From Auriscalpium vulgare (lineage: Eukaryota; Basidiomycota; Agaricomycetes; Russulales; Auriscalpiaceae), in NCBI GenBank assembly GCA_019915015.1, contig JAHBBC010000001.1:1054001-1118000 (forward strand): a stretch of 64,000 nt of DNA, in the 5' to 3' direction. Numbering within the stretch: position 1 is the first letter of the stretch; every line of letters begins with the position of its first letter. Below the pieces are notes generated by a model. That model saw only the letters and a list, made by a program, of their open reading frames with translations, ran no database searches and was not told the origin of the DNA. Made by a program: the position numbers and the translations under genes. Shown here piece after piece: positions 1-11,497 of this stretch.

Positions 1-1527
1 CCAGTCGCCAGGCATGCACGCGAGCGTCGATGTCACATCCGCCGCGTTCAAGCGCGCGACCCTCAACGACGCTGCACCGCGACAAACACCGTCCTCGTCC
101 CGAGCCCCAGCTATGCCCGGGCGCAGGAACAAGCCAGGCTTCAAGCTTAGCGATATCACTGGCGAGCCCAGCTCGGGTGGTGCGGCGAATGCTGGGCTTG
201 GCGCCGGTGCCCCTAGCCTCGAGGACGGGCCATCGCAATGGCAGCCGCGGCGCCCCTCGCCGACGGGAACGCCATTCTCCAATTTTGGCAAGATCGTGTA
301 AGTTCCTCGTTCTCCGCAATGCACCAGAGTTGTGAACACCCTTTGGTGACGTGCAGAGATCCCTCGGGGGCGCTCAATTTCGGCGGCAAGGCGATCCTGC
401 ATTCCTCAGGTGTCGACTTTTCGAACGGCTCATCATTCGCGATCAACATGAACCAGCTGCAGCTCGAGGATGAGCTCGGCCGTGGCGCATACGGCACTGT
501 TAAGCGCGTCTTACACAAACCGACAAACGTCTTGATGGCTATGAAGGTGCGTCTGCGTCATCGTCGGCAACGATCAGGCACCCAATTTGCCCCTAGGAAA
601 TTCGTCTAGAGTTAGATCAAACAAAGCTAAACGCCATCATCATGGAGCTCGACATCCTGCACCGGGCGGTCCACCCATCGATTGTCGAGTTCTACGGCGC
701 GTTCTTCATCGAGTCGTGCGTGTACTACTGCATGGAGTACATGGATGCCGGAAGCCTAGACAAGCTTTATGGTGTTGGCGTACCCGAACCCGTCCTATCT
801 CGGATCGTCGCGTGCATGGCCCGCGGCCTGAAGTTTCTCAAGGACGAGCTGCAGATCATTCACAGGGGTGCGTTATGAGCTCTGCACGCCCTGCTGACGC
901 TGACCTGATGACATACTTTCAGACGTGAAGCCGACTAACGTACTGGTAAACAAGCGCGGCGAGATCAAGTTGTGCGACTTCGGGGTGTCTGGACAGCTCG
1001 AGAAGTCGTTGGCCAAGACAAACATTGGGTGCCAGAGCTACATGGCGCCGGAACGAATCAAGGGCGAATCGCAGAACGCGCTCAGCACGTACACTGTGTC
1101 GTCTGACGTGTGGTCACTAGGGCTCGCCACACTCGAGATCGCAGTCGGCCAATACCCGTATCCCCCGGAGACGTACCAAAACGTCTTTGCCCAATTGACC
1201 GCGATCGTTCACGGCGACCCGCCAGAACTGCCGGACTCGTACTCGCACACCGCGAAGGACTGGGTCAATCGGTGTCTCGTGAAGCGACCCGAGGGGCGGG
1301 CCAGTTACGCGCAACTTTTGGTCAGTAACTGCCCCGCGTCTCGCTTGTCCACAGATCAACACTCATGATATCTCCTCTACCTTCGCTCATAATAGGAACA
1401 CCCTTTCTTACGCGGCGATCAAACGCGTCCGACAGACATGCGCGGCTGGGTCGTGCGTGCGCTGGCATGGCGGGAGGAGCAGCGACAGCTACAGGAACAT
1501 TCGGGCGACGCTCCACGGCCCTCATGA
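1..1527 (+). CDS. PBS2: MAP kinase kinase, Pbs2 type (HOG pathway), 5' end cut by window
   Basis: Dual-specificity kinase that phosphorylates the Hog1-type MAPK in osmotic and oxidative stress signalling. Exons 2-297, 357-546, 597-867, 923-1320 and 1396-1527 join in frame to a TGA at 1525. Visible kinase motifs, in order: glycine loop GRGAYG, the ATP-binding lysine in LMAMK, the catalytic loop HRDVKPTN (split by the third intron), DFGVSG, and the activation segment SLAKTNIGCQSYMAPERI with the Ser/Thr pair phosphorylated in MAPKKs. The activation segment is closest to Pbs2 among the yeast MAPKKs (family knowledge). The Pro/Ser-rich stretch upstream of the kinase domain is open to the window edge. 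Pbs2 proteins have long N-terminal regions, so the true start probably lies outside. Confidence 0.9.
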
Positions 1528-2601
1528 ATGAATGCCCTCTCCTCGCGCATCACTCACTATCTTATTGTGCGAACTATGTTATCCGGGCGACACTGCGTAC
1601 ATTCGCGTCGTGTCGCCGCCCGGTGTCCGGTCCAGCGTAGAGACGTTTCCCTCACATCACATCCCCATTGACTTTACCCAGTCTTTCCCTCACCCGACTA
1701 CCACCGCCCCTCACGCCCCGGCACCTCTCCGCTCGCTCGCATGCAAACACATCTCACACATGCGTCGTCATCTGCTATCGCATACTTATACTATAATCAT
1801 TCATTCGCACAAGGACTTCCGCGCACAAACACGAGTTACTCTGCCGCAGGAGGCTGCCCAGAGGGGAGGTCGGGGTTGGACTAGGGAGGGGGAGGGACGT
1901 CGGCACGAGCGGTGCGCGTGCCGGACACGCCATCCGCTTGCAAGGGCGGGTAATCGGCCTAGGGCGGGAGGGCAAATGTCTCAGGTGTCGCCATACAAAC
2001 ACGCGCGCGCCGCCTGGGACGGGGGCAGTGGGGGCGTAGGTGTCGGTGGGGGTTTGGTGTGCTGTCATTTATGTGCAATGTTATAGGGTGGATAGATGTT
2101 GGTGGGCAGGAATAGATCTAGATCTCTACTGCGTATCCTAGAGTGAATGTGCCTGTTCCTAGTGAATAGTTTCACTGTTCGATGTGAATTCCACACGAGA
2201 GAACCAGATATAGAGATCAATCCATCCTTCAGCGACGGACGAACGTACATGAGAGTGTTGAGACGACTGGCTCGGCCGACCAACAATATCAGCCTCAACG
2301 AATCGCGCTCCTTCCTCGTGGACCCGGCTGATTGTTTCGCGATAAATCTGTCGCGGGGTTAGTCTCCGTAGCTTGACCTTGTGGTATCAGAAGATATAGT
2401 CGTTCTGAATATAAGTCGCGGGGTTGTCTTACGGACCGCTTCAAGTTAATATCGTGGTGTCGTGGAGGACAGCGGCCCGCTCGGGCTCCTTCAAGTTCAA
2501 GTTCCCGCGCTACCGTGTAACTAGTAACTCAAGAGTCAGATGGAATCATTACGTTACACACAGATGCCATGTGCATTGGGTACATTCACTACACCGCGCC
2601 C
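1528..2601. other. Intergenic, convergent 3' ends
   Basis: This 1.07-kb stretch lies between the 3' ends of the kinase gene (+) and the receptor gene (-). It is C/T-rich near 1640-1760. I see no supported ORF, tRNA or repeat in it; it should hold the two 3' UTRs. Confidence 0.5.
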
Positions 2602-3936
2602 TCACTTCATCCCATGCAGCCCGGTGCCCCCACTCGCCACCGACATCGTGATGCTCCTCCGGCTCGGCAGATCCCACCCGCCCTCCTCGTCCCCGCCCAC
2701 GTGCCCCATCGCAATCCCTTCGCCCCCGCCCCCGCCCCCGATCTGCACCTGCATCTCCTCCACCGGCGGCGGCGGCTGCAGCAGCAGCAGCGTCGGGCGC
2801 GTGGTGAGCAGCAGCAGCACGTTCGCGAACCCGGACAGGTAGAACAACGAGATCGCGGTGAACGTCACGCCCGCGGGACATGGTGACCGTTGAACGCGCG
2901 GAAGCGCGCGACGCTAAGCGGGATGACGAGCACCGAGTACACCGCGGGTACGCGAGCATGCCGTACGCCCGCCGCGCGCCCGCGTCGTTCACGTCGCCCG
3001 CCGCGTGCAGGCGAAAGGCCCGGCCGTCGTGCGACAAGTTCCCGATGCTCCAGAGGAACAGCGGTACGTAGGCGAGCACCGAGGTAAAGAGCGTTGCCCA
3101 CAGCCACAGGTACTCGCCCAGGATCTGGTCGACCTGGTGCTGCCGCCCGATCCAGCACCAGTACGGCGACGGCACGTCGTAGTGCTTGCTGATGCCCGGC
3201 CCGATGCTCGACCACAATATCACGAAGATCCAGATGACCGCGACGACCGCGCTCGCTGCGCGCCGGGAGTGTACGCCCTTGTGCCAGAAGACGACGATGA
3301 ACGTGTGCACGGTGATCGCCTGCGGACGTGGTTAGTATGCGGTGCGCAGGAGGAGCAGGGAACAAAAACGCACGAGCGTCGTGAGGGCGACTCCGACCTC
3401 GCCCAGCTGCCCCAGGACGCCTTGCGCGGTGCAGAACGGACGGTGTGCACGAAGCTCCCGTGGATCCACTTCACGTCAACCGCGCCGGCCAGCGCTTGGA
3501 TGAGATCAAAGATGAATAACGTTAGCTACGGAGAGCGGAGTTGTTAAGCTACGTGGGATACGGAGGATAGGATTGACTACGCACCATGTAGATATCTGTG
3601 GGCTCCCGCAGCAGGCTCCACGTCCCCGGAGCCCATGTTCGTCGGTAGAATATCACGTTCCGCTAGAGCGCATTGTCAGCTAGAGTAGACTGCGCCGCAG
3701 GGAAAAAGCACGCACTGCGATGAGCGCGAAGAGCACCAGTATCGACACCATACTGATGAATCCTGCCTCCGCCGTGACCTGCGCACGTCGTCAGCCTGCC
3801 ATCCATTATGTAGATTCCACACGAAAGCACGCACCGTCATCCCGACGCTCTGCCCATTCGTCAGACGAACCGATGTGCATTTCTGGTCCCTATCATCGCT
3901 CGCTGTGCAGTTCGCCCGGTACCCGTGGTCGGACAT
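2602..3936 (-). CDS. Git3-like G-protein coupled receptor, three apparent frame breaks
   Basis: Seven-helix receptor of the fungal Git3/cAMP-receptor-like class, which couples nutrient signals to Gα and adenylate cyclase in the plasma membrane. Exons on the minus strand: 3936-3835, 3778-3716, 3662-3585, 3525-3374 and 3319-2602. Hydrophobic helices are evident (VSILVLFALIA, LFIFDLIQALAG, VVAVIWIFVILWSS, VYSVLVIPLS, ISLFYLSGFANVLLLL). The cytoplasmic tail is glycine- and serine-rich. Exon 4 is one base short and exon 5 two bases short of the frame that gives a continuous receptor. The breaks lie near 3440, near 2950 (a CCC run) and near 2872 (a GGG run). With one base restored at each site the coding length would be 372 codons. 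Either consensus errors or a young pseudogene would fit; errors look likelier because the sequence is otherwise intact and the same pattern recurs in the window. Confidence 0.75.
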
Positions 3937-4419
3937 CGTCACCGTGCTCGTGGTGCGAGTGTGCGCGGAGTCCGGTAGGAGAGTGTTCGAGCTGCGGAGC
4001 ACGCACAGGGAAACAGGACGTTGAACGCGATATGAGCCTCAGAACCCCGCCGCTTATGACCAGCGGGAAGCCTTCGAAGGCAATACAAATAGTGGTTAGC
4101 GCTGTCGCATGGGCCAGATATCGACGGCGCGATATGTGGTGGCACTAGTACGTGGGCGCGAATCGGTCGGATGACCTGCCGCGCGCCGCCTCGAGGCCGA
4201 CGTGAGCGCAGGGCTAGTGGTGGGCCACGACAGCGTCCAGGCAAACCCTATAATATCATGAATGGGAGGACGGAGGAATCAATAGGGAGCTTGTTGAATT
4301 CGAAGGAACATTTGATGTCGGCGACTGTGGCTGTGGCTGTGCTATCAAAGGGTGCACAGCCACTGCTCCCAGTCGAAGCTAAATGTTCCGTTCAGATAAT
4401 TATTGAACGCACCTTGCTT
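3937..4419. other. Intergenic, upstream of receptor gene
   Basis: About 480 bp between the receptor start and the dispersed repeat. It presumably contains the receptor promoter. I recognise no coding sequence or repeat in it. Confidence 0.4.
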
Positions 4420-4796
4420 CATGCCTCTTACATGCTTCCCCGGGACTTCTTGTCTTGCCTTTTTTTCCCTCTCCGCGTTATCCTCGTCGTCCCTTTTGCG
4501 CGCGGGATCGTGTCGACGTATGCACCACTTCGGCCAATGGTCAGACCGTGACGCCCGCGGCGCCCTGCGCATTGTCGTGTCCGCCATGCCAACCACTTCA
4601 ATACCCCAAAGCTCCTACCATGCAATATCAGCAAGCTTCTGCATAAGTCCACTGGCAGCGCTCCGTCGGTTGATCGGCGAGTTTCTCCCACCGTTCTTGC
4701 GTTCCGTCAGAGGCGATGACGGACTAGTCTCCCTGGAACAAAACAGGTTGAAAGATTCAACCGGGGATCCAAACCTTCGCAGGCTCATGATCCAAT
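4420..4796. repeat. Left part of dispersed repeat split by the transposons
   Basis: This segment aligns by eye with 15465-15803. Shared landmarks are the GATCGTGTCGAC / AATCGTGTCGAC block, CAATATC(A/G)GCAAGCTTCTGC, ACTGGCAGCGCTC and GATGACGGACTAGTCTCCCTG. The similarity breaks at 4796, where the transposon begins, and resumes at 11566. The function of the repeat is unknown and no intact ORF is visible in it. Confidence 0.75.
4794..4796. other. AAT target-site duplication, left
   Basis: AAT precedes the first base of the left terminal inverted repeat, and AAT also follows the last base of the second element (11566-11568). PIF/Harbinger elements make 3-bp target duplications. The paralogous unoccupied site at 15801-15803 has a single AAT. 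Confidence 0.75.
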
Positions 4797-4864
4797 AGGG
4801 GAGCTCAGAGTAGACCGTTTTCGTTTCCGTTTCGTTTTCAAACGCCTTTCGTTTTCGATTCGGC
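4797..4864 (+). repeat. Left terminal inverted repeat, Harbinger copy 1
   Basis: 68 bp, reverse-complementary base for base to 8112-8179. It contains internal TTTTCGTTT-like subrepeats (three near-copies between 4817 and 4855) that could be transposase binding sites; this is inference. Confidence 0.92.
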
Positions 4865-4995
4865 CCGCGGCATAAGTGACCCGATGTGTGACAATCGTGT
4901 GACTTTAGGTGACGCTCGCGTTGTGCGGCGTCTTCGTGTCTCACACACTCATTCCCTCGCGATACCTCCTTAATCTACACTCTCCTACTCTCTTA

Positions 4996-6588
4996 ATGCC
5001 CCGGAAACGCGGCCGCTCGGACTCCGACCAGCCTGAGACAGCTCCGGGCAAGAAATCCCGTGAGGAGAACATCAGCTGGGGCACAAATAAGAAGCCAAAT
5101 GAGCTGCTCCTGCAGCTCATCACGGAGCTCGAACAGCCGCAAAATCGCAAGGTTATGTTTGGTAACAAGCGTGGTGAGGTATGCAGGTGGCCCACGCATC
5201 ATCTGGGCTTTGTTACTGACATCTTTCCAGAAGAAAAGCGGAGAAAGTAAGGTCGCAGCGGGTCAGCGGCTTGCTCGCATCCTCTGGAAGGATGCTCCGG
5301 ACTCGGATTTCGTCAGTCTGGGAGCAAAGGTGCTCGGGAAAATAAATCAGTATGTCCATACCCTTATTGGATGCCTCATACGTGCTCACAGGCTTGTGTA
5401 GGCTACGCATCACCTATCACTCCAAGGTTCGGCGCATTAAGTGCACGGGTGGAGGTGTCCTCACTGGGAATGAGGCCATCGTCGACACAGGTGATGCCGA
5501 CGATGGTCCAGATGAGTATTTGGTCTGCTACATAGGGCCAGATGGCCCATCCGAGGATACCGATGCACGCACAAGAATATCTGGCGTAAGTTCATTTTGT
5601 GATCTCCGATGAGCACGCTGGAGGCTAACACATCCTGTGCAGAGGAGATCGAGGCCGAGTTCGCTGTCTTCCCCCGAATTCACGCGATCCTTGCCACCCG
5701 CCCAAATGAAAACCCGATCATCATCACGACTGGGTTGGTCCGGACGGTCACCGCACAGTGCACTATCAGCCTCCCGACGACGCGCCACCTGTGCGGCAAC
5801 CGCGCGAAGAGGACATAGACCCCGTCCTACGCGTTCACGATGGCCCGGCGCCTCTCGCGCAAGACTCTTCTGCGACCGCACCCGGCCCGGGATCGCCACC
5901 GCAGACGCCACACACTCCCAAAGAGAACCGCGTGCCGCCCTCGTCGCAAGCAAGTGCGAAGAAGACTCCCGCACACCTGTCGGAAGAGAAGCTGGAGAGC
6001 TTGAAGGGTCGCTTCAAGCCCACGTCACGCACCGGCATTCAAGACATACTGAAGGAGTCCATCGAGTAAGTAATACTAGTTGTTGGTAATGCACGTGGAC
6101 TAATTCATGTGGCAGGCGTAGCTTTGCGGTGTCAAAGGAAGAGAACATCCGCAAAGCTGTCGACAGGCTGCGCGATGACATGAATAGTCTTCGCCAAGAC
6201 GCTCGCGATCGCCACGACCGCCTCTTTCGTGAGCTGCAGATTGGCTTGTGGACGAACGATGAGTATCGCCGCAAGTCGGAAGCACTTGACGATGACCTTC
6301 AGCTGCAGCTTCAAGATCTCCGTGAAAATATATCGCGCCTTCAGATCCTCCTCTGGTTGTCGCCGCCGCTACGCCCGCTCGTTCCATCTCACGCACGGGC
6401 TCTATGTCAACCGCTGCATCGACGCCTTCATCTCTGCCGCGCGCATCGACACCTCCGGATGATGAGCCCGAGAGCGAGATGACAAGCCAGAGAGAAATAG
6501 TCCTCCCTGGGATGAGAGCCAGTTGGACAGAGATCTTGGACGAGGATCATCTGTGGTTCCAGACGAGTTGGAGCGAGGCTTAGTCTGA
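4996..6588 (+). CDS. Harbinger accessory (second-ORF) protein, copy 1, frame broken in places
   Basis: Harbinger elements encode a DNA-binding partner of the transposase besides the transposase itself. Here the + strand gene starts MPRKRGRSD (basic, nuclear-type) and has introns 5179-5230, 5350-5401, 5586-5642 and 6066-6115. The C-terminal third is a charged helix (EENIRKAVDRLRDD...RDRHDRLFRELQ) likely to be a coiled coil, then a Ser/Pro-rich acidic tail. I do not see a clear Myb/SANT tryptophan pattern, so it is assigned to the accessory role by position only. In this copy single-base losses at 5570, 5732-5734, 6344 and 6495-6497 break the frame that copy 2 retains there. Confidence 0.7.
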
Positions 6589-6703
6589 TCATTTTGCTTT
6601 TGTCCTTTCTAACTGCAGCCTCTCATTTAATGCTACACAGTCCTTTCTTCTTTCTGATTATATCTCTCTTACTCTTTACAATCTCAGATTTAATCTTGTT
6701 CAT

Positions 6704-8026
6704 TTATACAAGTCCTGCTCGTTGAGCGGCTACTATTTCTGCCACAAGGCCACGTCTCCTAGCCTCGCAATCATCATCCTCTGTGATATCATCATCTATA
6801 GGATCATCTGGCTCCCCCCTATCGTCCTCTTCCTGAGCACGTGAGTGCCAAGTCGCAAAGCTTGTCCCACTCGCCCATCCTTCGATGTCGAGCACTGCGT
6901 TGTGCAAGATGATGCAACATGAAATCCACCGACACGCTCGTATATGGTCCCGATTGTAACGGATATTGAGCCGTAAGCCACGAAGGGATTGCCATCGGCC
7001 CTTGAGTGCACCCATGGTGTGTTCAGAGCGAACGCGTAGGCGAGCTACGTGTTTGTCGAATAAGGCATTTGAGCGGTCTAACGACGCTGGTTTCTTGTGA
7101 ACTGGGATGGTCCGCGAGCTGACAGGGTACGCAGAGTCACCCATGCAAACTCGTCACCTCTGAAGAACCAGTCGGTATGCTTGACAGCTGCAGTATGCTC
7201 AAATGCAGATGCATCATGAGCAGAACCGGTCATGCCAAGCGAATAGTCAACGATTCGTAGATTCGACGGTGTATTGCCAATCTGTGTACAGATATGTCAG
7301 TCAGGAGCTATTAGAAGATATCCAGCATACCTGGACGTTGAACCCATAGTTGCACTTCCTTGTGTAGTACGCGTCACCGTCGAGGCCGGGGCGACTGTAC
7401 AGGACAACAATTGTCCCGTCGTACATCACCCATCCCTCCCTCCAGGTGGATCCCGTGAAACCAAGCTGCTCATCAATCCACCTTTTCTCGACCTCTTTCT
7501 CCTCCTCTGTTAGCGGCCGTACAAACATCCCATGCAAGGACATCAGCGCCTCCTGACATCTCTCCGTGTATAGCTCCACAGCGCCCTCTGAACAGCCCGC
7601 TGCACGGCTGATATCCTCGAGAGATGCGCCATTGCCATAGCGACCCATACGGTACAGGGTCACCGCTAATTGCGTTCGGATATCCTCCTGCGGGGTGTTC
7701 GAGTTGTTCTGGAATACGGGATGACCCTCGATGAGGCCAAGGATAGTGTCGAAGACGTGGGGAGAGACACGGAGCATGTTGATAAAGCGGTGGTGATGGG
7801 CAGGATCCTGTGCATACTCCCATGCAAGCTGGAGATTGCCGGCTTTAACGACGGGAGGACGGGGGTTGATGTAGCGGGAGGATAGGATGGTGTGAAGGAT
7901 TGAGCTATCGCGTTGGAGCTGCTCCATCATAGCTGTGGCTGAAGATGGAGGCATGAGTGCCATCTGGATAGCCATATATGTGATGTATGCGTCGATAATC
8001 TCATCGTGGTAGGTAGCACGGGCCAT
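6704..8026 (-). CDS. Harbinger DDE transposase, copy 1, one frameshift
   Basis: DDE_Tnp_4-type transposase. Exon 1 is 8026-7331; a 49-nt intron (7282-7330) follows, then exon 2 down to the stop at 6704. Catalytic triad as I read it: Asp in MYDGTIV, Asp in GSAHDASAF and Glu in RSEHTMGALKGRW. The typical RKxNYxxNVQ element follows the first Asp. Exon 2 is 578 nt, one short of copy 2. The missing C lies in the CCC run at 7140-7142, just before the GDSAYP segment. The exon 1 protein is identical to copy 2. The start is ATG at 8026 inside MARATYHDEI. Confidence 0.88.
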
Positions 8027-8111
8027 GGCTGGTGGAAGAGCTCGAAAGCAATGGCGGCGGTGTCGCGCAGCGGCGTAGATTGAGTGACATTATGTAATAT
8101 CACGCCGGGGC

Positions 8112-8250
8112 GCCGAATCGAAAACGAAAGGCGTTTGAAAACGAAACGGAAACGAAAACGGTCTACTCTGAGCTCCCCTATTAGGGGAGCTCAGAGTAGA
8201 CCGTTTTCGTTTCCGTTTCGTTTTCAAACGCCTTTCGTTTTCGATTCGGC
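8112..8250. repeat. 139-bp inverted repeat at the junction of the two elements
   Basis: The right 68-bp terminal repeat of copy 1 (8112-8179) and the left one of copy 2 (8183-8250) face each other across only three bases, ATT. This gives a near-perfect palindrome with 68-bp arms. Confidence 0.95.
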
Positions 8251-8381
8251 CCGCGGCATAAGTGACCCGATGTGTGACAATCGTGTGACTTTAGGTGACG
8301 CTCGCGTTGTGCGGCGTCTTCGTGTCTCACACACTCATTCCCTCGCGATACCTCCTTAATCTACACTCTCCTACTCTCTTA

Positions 8382-9973
8382 ATGCCCCGGAAACGCGGCC
8401 GCTCGGACTCCGACCAGCCTGAGACAGCTCCGGCAAGAAATCCCGTGAGGAGAACATCAGCTGGGCACAAATAAGAAGCCAAATGAGCTGCTCCTGCAGC
8501 TCATCACGGAGCTCGAACAGCCGCAAAATCGCAAGGTTATGTTTGGTAACAAGCGTGGTGAGGTATGCAGGTGGCCCACGCATCATCTGGGCTTTGTTAC
8601 TGACATCTTTCCAGAAGAAAAGCGGAGAAAGTAAGGTCGCAGCGGTCAGCGGCTTGCTCGCATCCTCTGGAAGGATGCTCCGGACTCGGATTTCGTCAGT
8701 CTGGGAGCAAAGGTGCTCGGGAAAATAAATCAGTATGTCCATACCCTTATTGGATGCCTCATACGTGCTCACAGGCTTGTGTAGGCTACGCATCACCTAT
8801 CACTCCAAGGTTCGGCGCATTAAGTGCACGGGTGGAGGTGTCCTCACTGGGAATGAGGCCATCGTCGACACAGGTGATGCCGACGATGGTCCAGATGAGT
8901 ATTTGGTCTGCTACATAGGGCCAGATGGCCCATCCGAGGATACCGATGCACGCCACAAGAATATCTGGCGTAAGTTCATTTTGTGATCTCCGATGAGCAC
9001 GCTGGAGGCTAACACATCCTGTGCAGAGGAGATCGAGGCCGAGTTCGCTGTCTTCCCCCGAATTCACGCGATCCTTGCCACCCGCCCAAATGAAACCCGA
9101 TCATCATCACGACTGGGGTTGGTCCGGACGGTCACCGCACAGTGCACTATCAGCCTCCCGACGACGCGCCACCTGTGCGGCAACCGCGCGAAGAGGACAT
9201 AGACCCCGTCCTACGCGTTCACGATGGCCCGGCGCCTCTCGCGCAAGACTCTTCTGCGACCGCACCCGGCCGGGATCGCCACCGCAGACGCCACACACTC
9301 CCAAAGAGAACCGCGTGCCGCCCTCGTCGCAAGCAAGTGCGAAGAAGACTCCCGCACACCTGTCGGAAGAGAAGCTGGAGAGCTTGAAGGGTCGCTTCAA
9401 GCCCACGTCACGCACCGGCATTCAAGACATACTGAAGGAGTCCATCGAGTAAGTAATACTAGTTGTTGGTAATGCACGTGGACTAATTCATGTGGCAGGC
9501 GTAGCTTTGCGGTGTCAAAGGAAGAGAACATCCGCAAAGCTGTCGACAGGCTGCGCGATGACATGAATAGTCTTCGCCAAGACGCTCGCGATCGCCACGA
9601 CCGCCTCTTTCGTGAGCTGCAGATTGGCTTGTGGACGAACGATGAGTATCGCCGCAAGTCGGAAGCACTTGACGATGACCTTCAGCTGCAGCTTCAAGAT
9701 CTCCGTGAAAATATATCGCGCCTTCAGAATCCTCCTCTGGTTGTCGCCGCCGCTACGCCCGCTCGTTCCATCTCACGCACGGGCTCTATGTCAACCGCTG
9801 CATCGACGCCTTCATCTCTGCCGCGCGCATCGACACCTCCGGATGATGAGCCCGAGAGCGAGATGACAAGCCAGAGAGAAAATAGTCCTCCCTGGGATGA
9901 GAGCCAGTTGGACAGAGATCTTGGACGAGGATCATCTGTGGTTCCAGACGAGTTGGAGCGAGGCTTAGTCTGA
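8382..9973 (+). CDS. Harbinger accessory protein, copy 2, frame broken near the start
   Basis: Same gene as in copy 1, with introns at the corresponding places. The 3' half is clean: an exon from 9502 reads RSFAVSKEENIRK to a stop at 9971-9973. The 5' half carries one-base losses, relative to copy 1, in runs near 8432, 8465, 8645, 9093 and 9271, each of which breaks the frame that copy 1 keeps. At each of the ten sites at least one copy preserves the reading frame, so the source gene was probably intact. The function is inferred only from the two-gene Harbinger layout. Confidence 0.7.
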
Positions 9974-10088
9974 TCATTTTGCTTTTGTCCTTTCTAACTG
10001 CAGCCTCTCATTTAATGCTACACAGTCCTTTCTTCTTTCTGATTATATCTCTCTTACTCTTTACAATCTCAGATTTAATCTTGTTCAT

Positions 10089-11412
10089 TTATACAAGTCC
10101 TGCTCGTTGAGCGGCTACTATTTCTGCCACAAGGCCACGTCTCCTAGCCTCGCAATCATCATCCTCTGTGATATCATCATCTATAGGATCATCTGGCTCC
10201 CCCCTATCGTCCTCTTCCTGAGCACGTGAGTGCCAAGTCGCAAAGCTTGTCCCACTCGCCCATCCTTCGATGTCGAGCACTGCGTTGTGCAAGATGATGC
10301 AACATGAAATCCACCGACACGCTCGTATATGGTCCCGATTGTAACGGATATTGAGCCGTAAGCCACGAAGGGATTGCCATCGGCCCTTGAGTGCACCCAT
10401 GGTGTGTTCAGAGCGAACGCGTAGGCGAGCTACGTGTTTGTCGAATAAGGCATTTGAGCGGTCTAACGACGCTGGTTTCTTGTGAACTGGGATGGTCCGC
10501 GAGCTGACAGGGTACGCAGAGTCACCCCATGCAAACTCGTCACCTCTGAAGAACCAGTCGGTATGCTTGACAGCTGCAGTATGCTCAAATGCAGATGCAT
10601 CATGAGCAGAACCGGTCATGCCAAGCGAATAGTCAACGATTCGTAGATTCGACGGTGTATTGCCAATCTGTGTACAGATATGTCAGTCAGGAGCTATTAG
10701 AAGATATCCAGCATACCTGGACGTTGAACCCATAGTTGCACTTCCTTGTGTAGTACGCGTCACCGTCGAGGCCGGGGCGACTGTACAGGACAACAATTGT
10801 CCCGTCGTACATCACCCATCCCTCCCTCCAGGTGGATCCCGTGAAACCAAGCTGCTCATCAATCCACCTTTTCTCGACCTCTTTCTCCTCCTCTGTTAGC
10901 GGCCGTACAAACATCCCATGCAAGGACATCAGCGCCTCCTGACATCTCTCCGTGTATAGCTCCACAGCGCCCTCTGAACAGCCCGCTGCACGGCTGATAT
11001 CCTCGAGAGATGCGCCATTGCCATAGCGACCCATACGGTACAGGGTCACCGCTAATTGCGTTCGGATATCCTCCTGCGGGGTGTTCGAGTTGTTCTGGAA
11101 TACGGGATGACCCTCGATGAGGCCAAGGATAGTGTCGAAGACGTGGGGAGAGACACGGAGCATGTTGATAAAGCGGTGGTGATGGGCAGGATCCTGTGCA
11201 TACTCCCATGCAAGCTGGAGATTGCCGGCTTTAACGACGGGAGGACGGGGGTTGATGTAGCGGGAGGATAGGATGGTGTGAAGGATTGAGCTATCGCGTT
11301 GGAGCTGCTCCATCATAGCTGTGGCTGAAGATGGAGGCATGAGTGCCATCTGGATAGCCATATATGTGATGTATGCGTCGATAATCTCATCGTGGTAGGT
11401 AGCACGGGCCAT
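10089..11412 (-). CDS. Harbinger DDE transposase, copy 2, intact
   Basis: Cut-and-paste transposase that would bind the terminal repeats and catalyse excision and insertion. Exon 1 is 11412-10717 (696 nt), the intron 10716-10668 (49 nt) and exon 2 10667-10089 (579 nt). Together they give 425 codons including the stop, without interruption. The region around residue 130 (GNGASLEDISRAAG...EGAVELYTERCQEAL) looks like the helix-turn-helix found ahead of the catalytic core in this family. The catalytic acidic residues are in YDGTIV, SAHDASAF and RSEHTMG. The C-terminus is acidic. Its length is normal for a Harbinger transposase, so this copy could be functional if expressed. Confidence 0.92.
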
Positions 11413-11497
11413 GGCTGGTGGAAGAGCTCGAAAGCAATGGCGGCGGTGTCGCGCAGCGGCGTAGATTGAGTGACATTATGTAATATCACGCCGGGGC

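Larger units (their letters stand above)
4797..8179. mobile_element. PIF/Harbinger DNA transposon, copy 1
   Basis: A 3,383-bp element bounded by perfect 68-bp terminal inverted repeats (4797-4864 and 8112-8179, starting AGGGGAGCTC). It carries two convergent genes: an accessory protein on + (4996-6588) and a DDE transposase on - (8026-6704). The two-gene layout, 3-bp target duplication and transposase type are those of the PIF/Harbinger superfamily. It differs from copy 2 at ten positions, each a one-base length difference. Copy 1 carries the shorter, frame-breaking form at five of them (5570, 5732-5734, 6344, 6495-6497, 7140-7142). Confidence 0.93.

Noticed and set aside
2569..2886. Plus-strand open frames opposite the receptor tail
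   Set aside because: They are antisense shadows of the GC-rich receptor exon and contain only Pro/His/Arg-rich low-complexity sequence.
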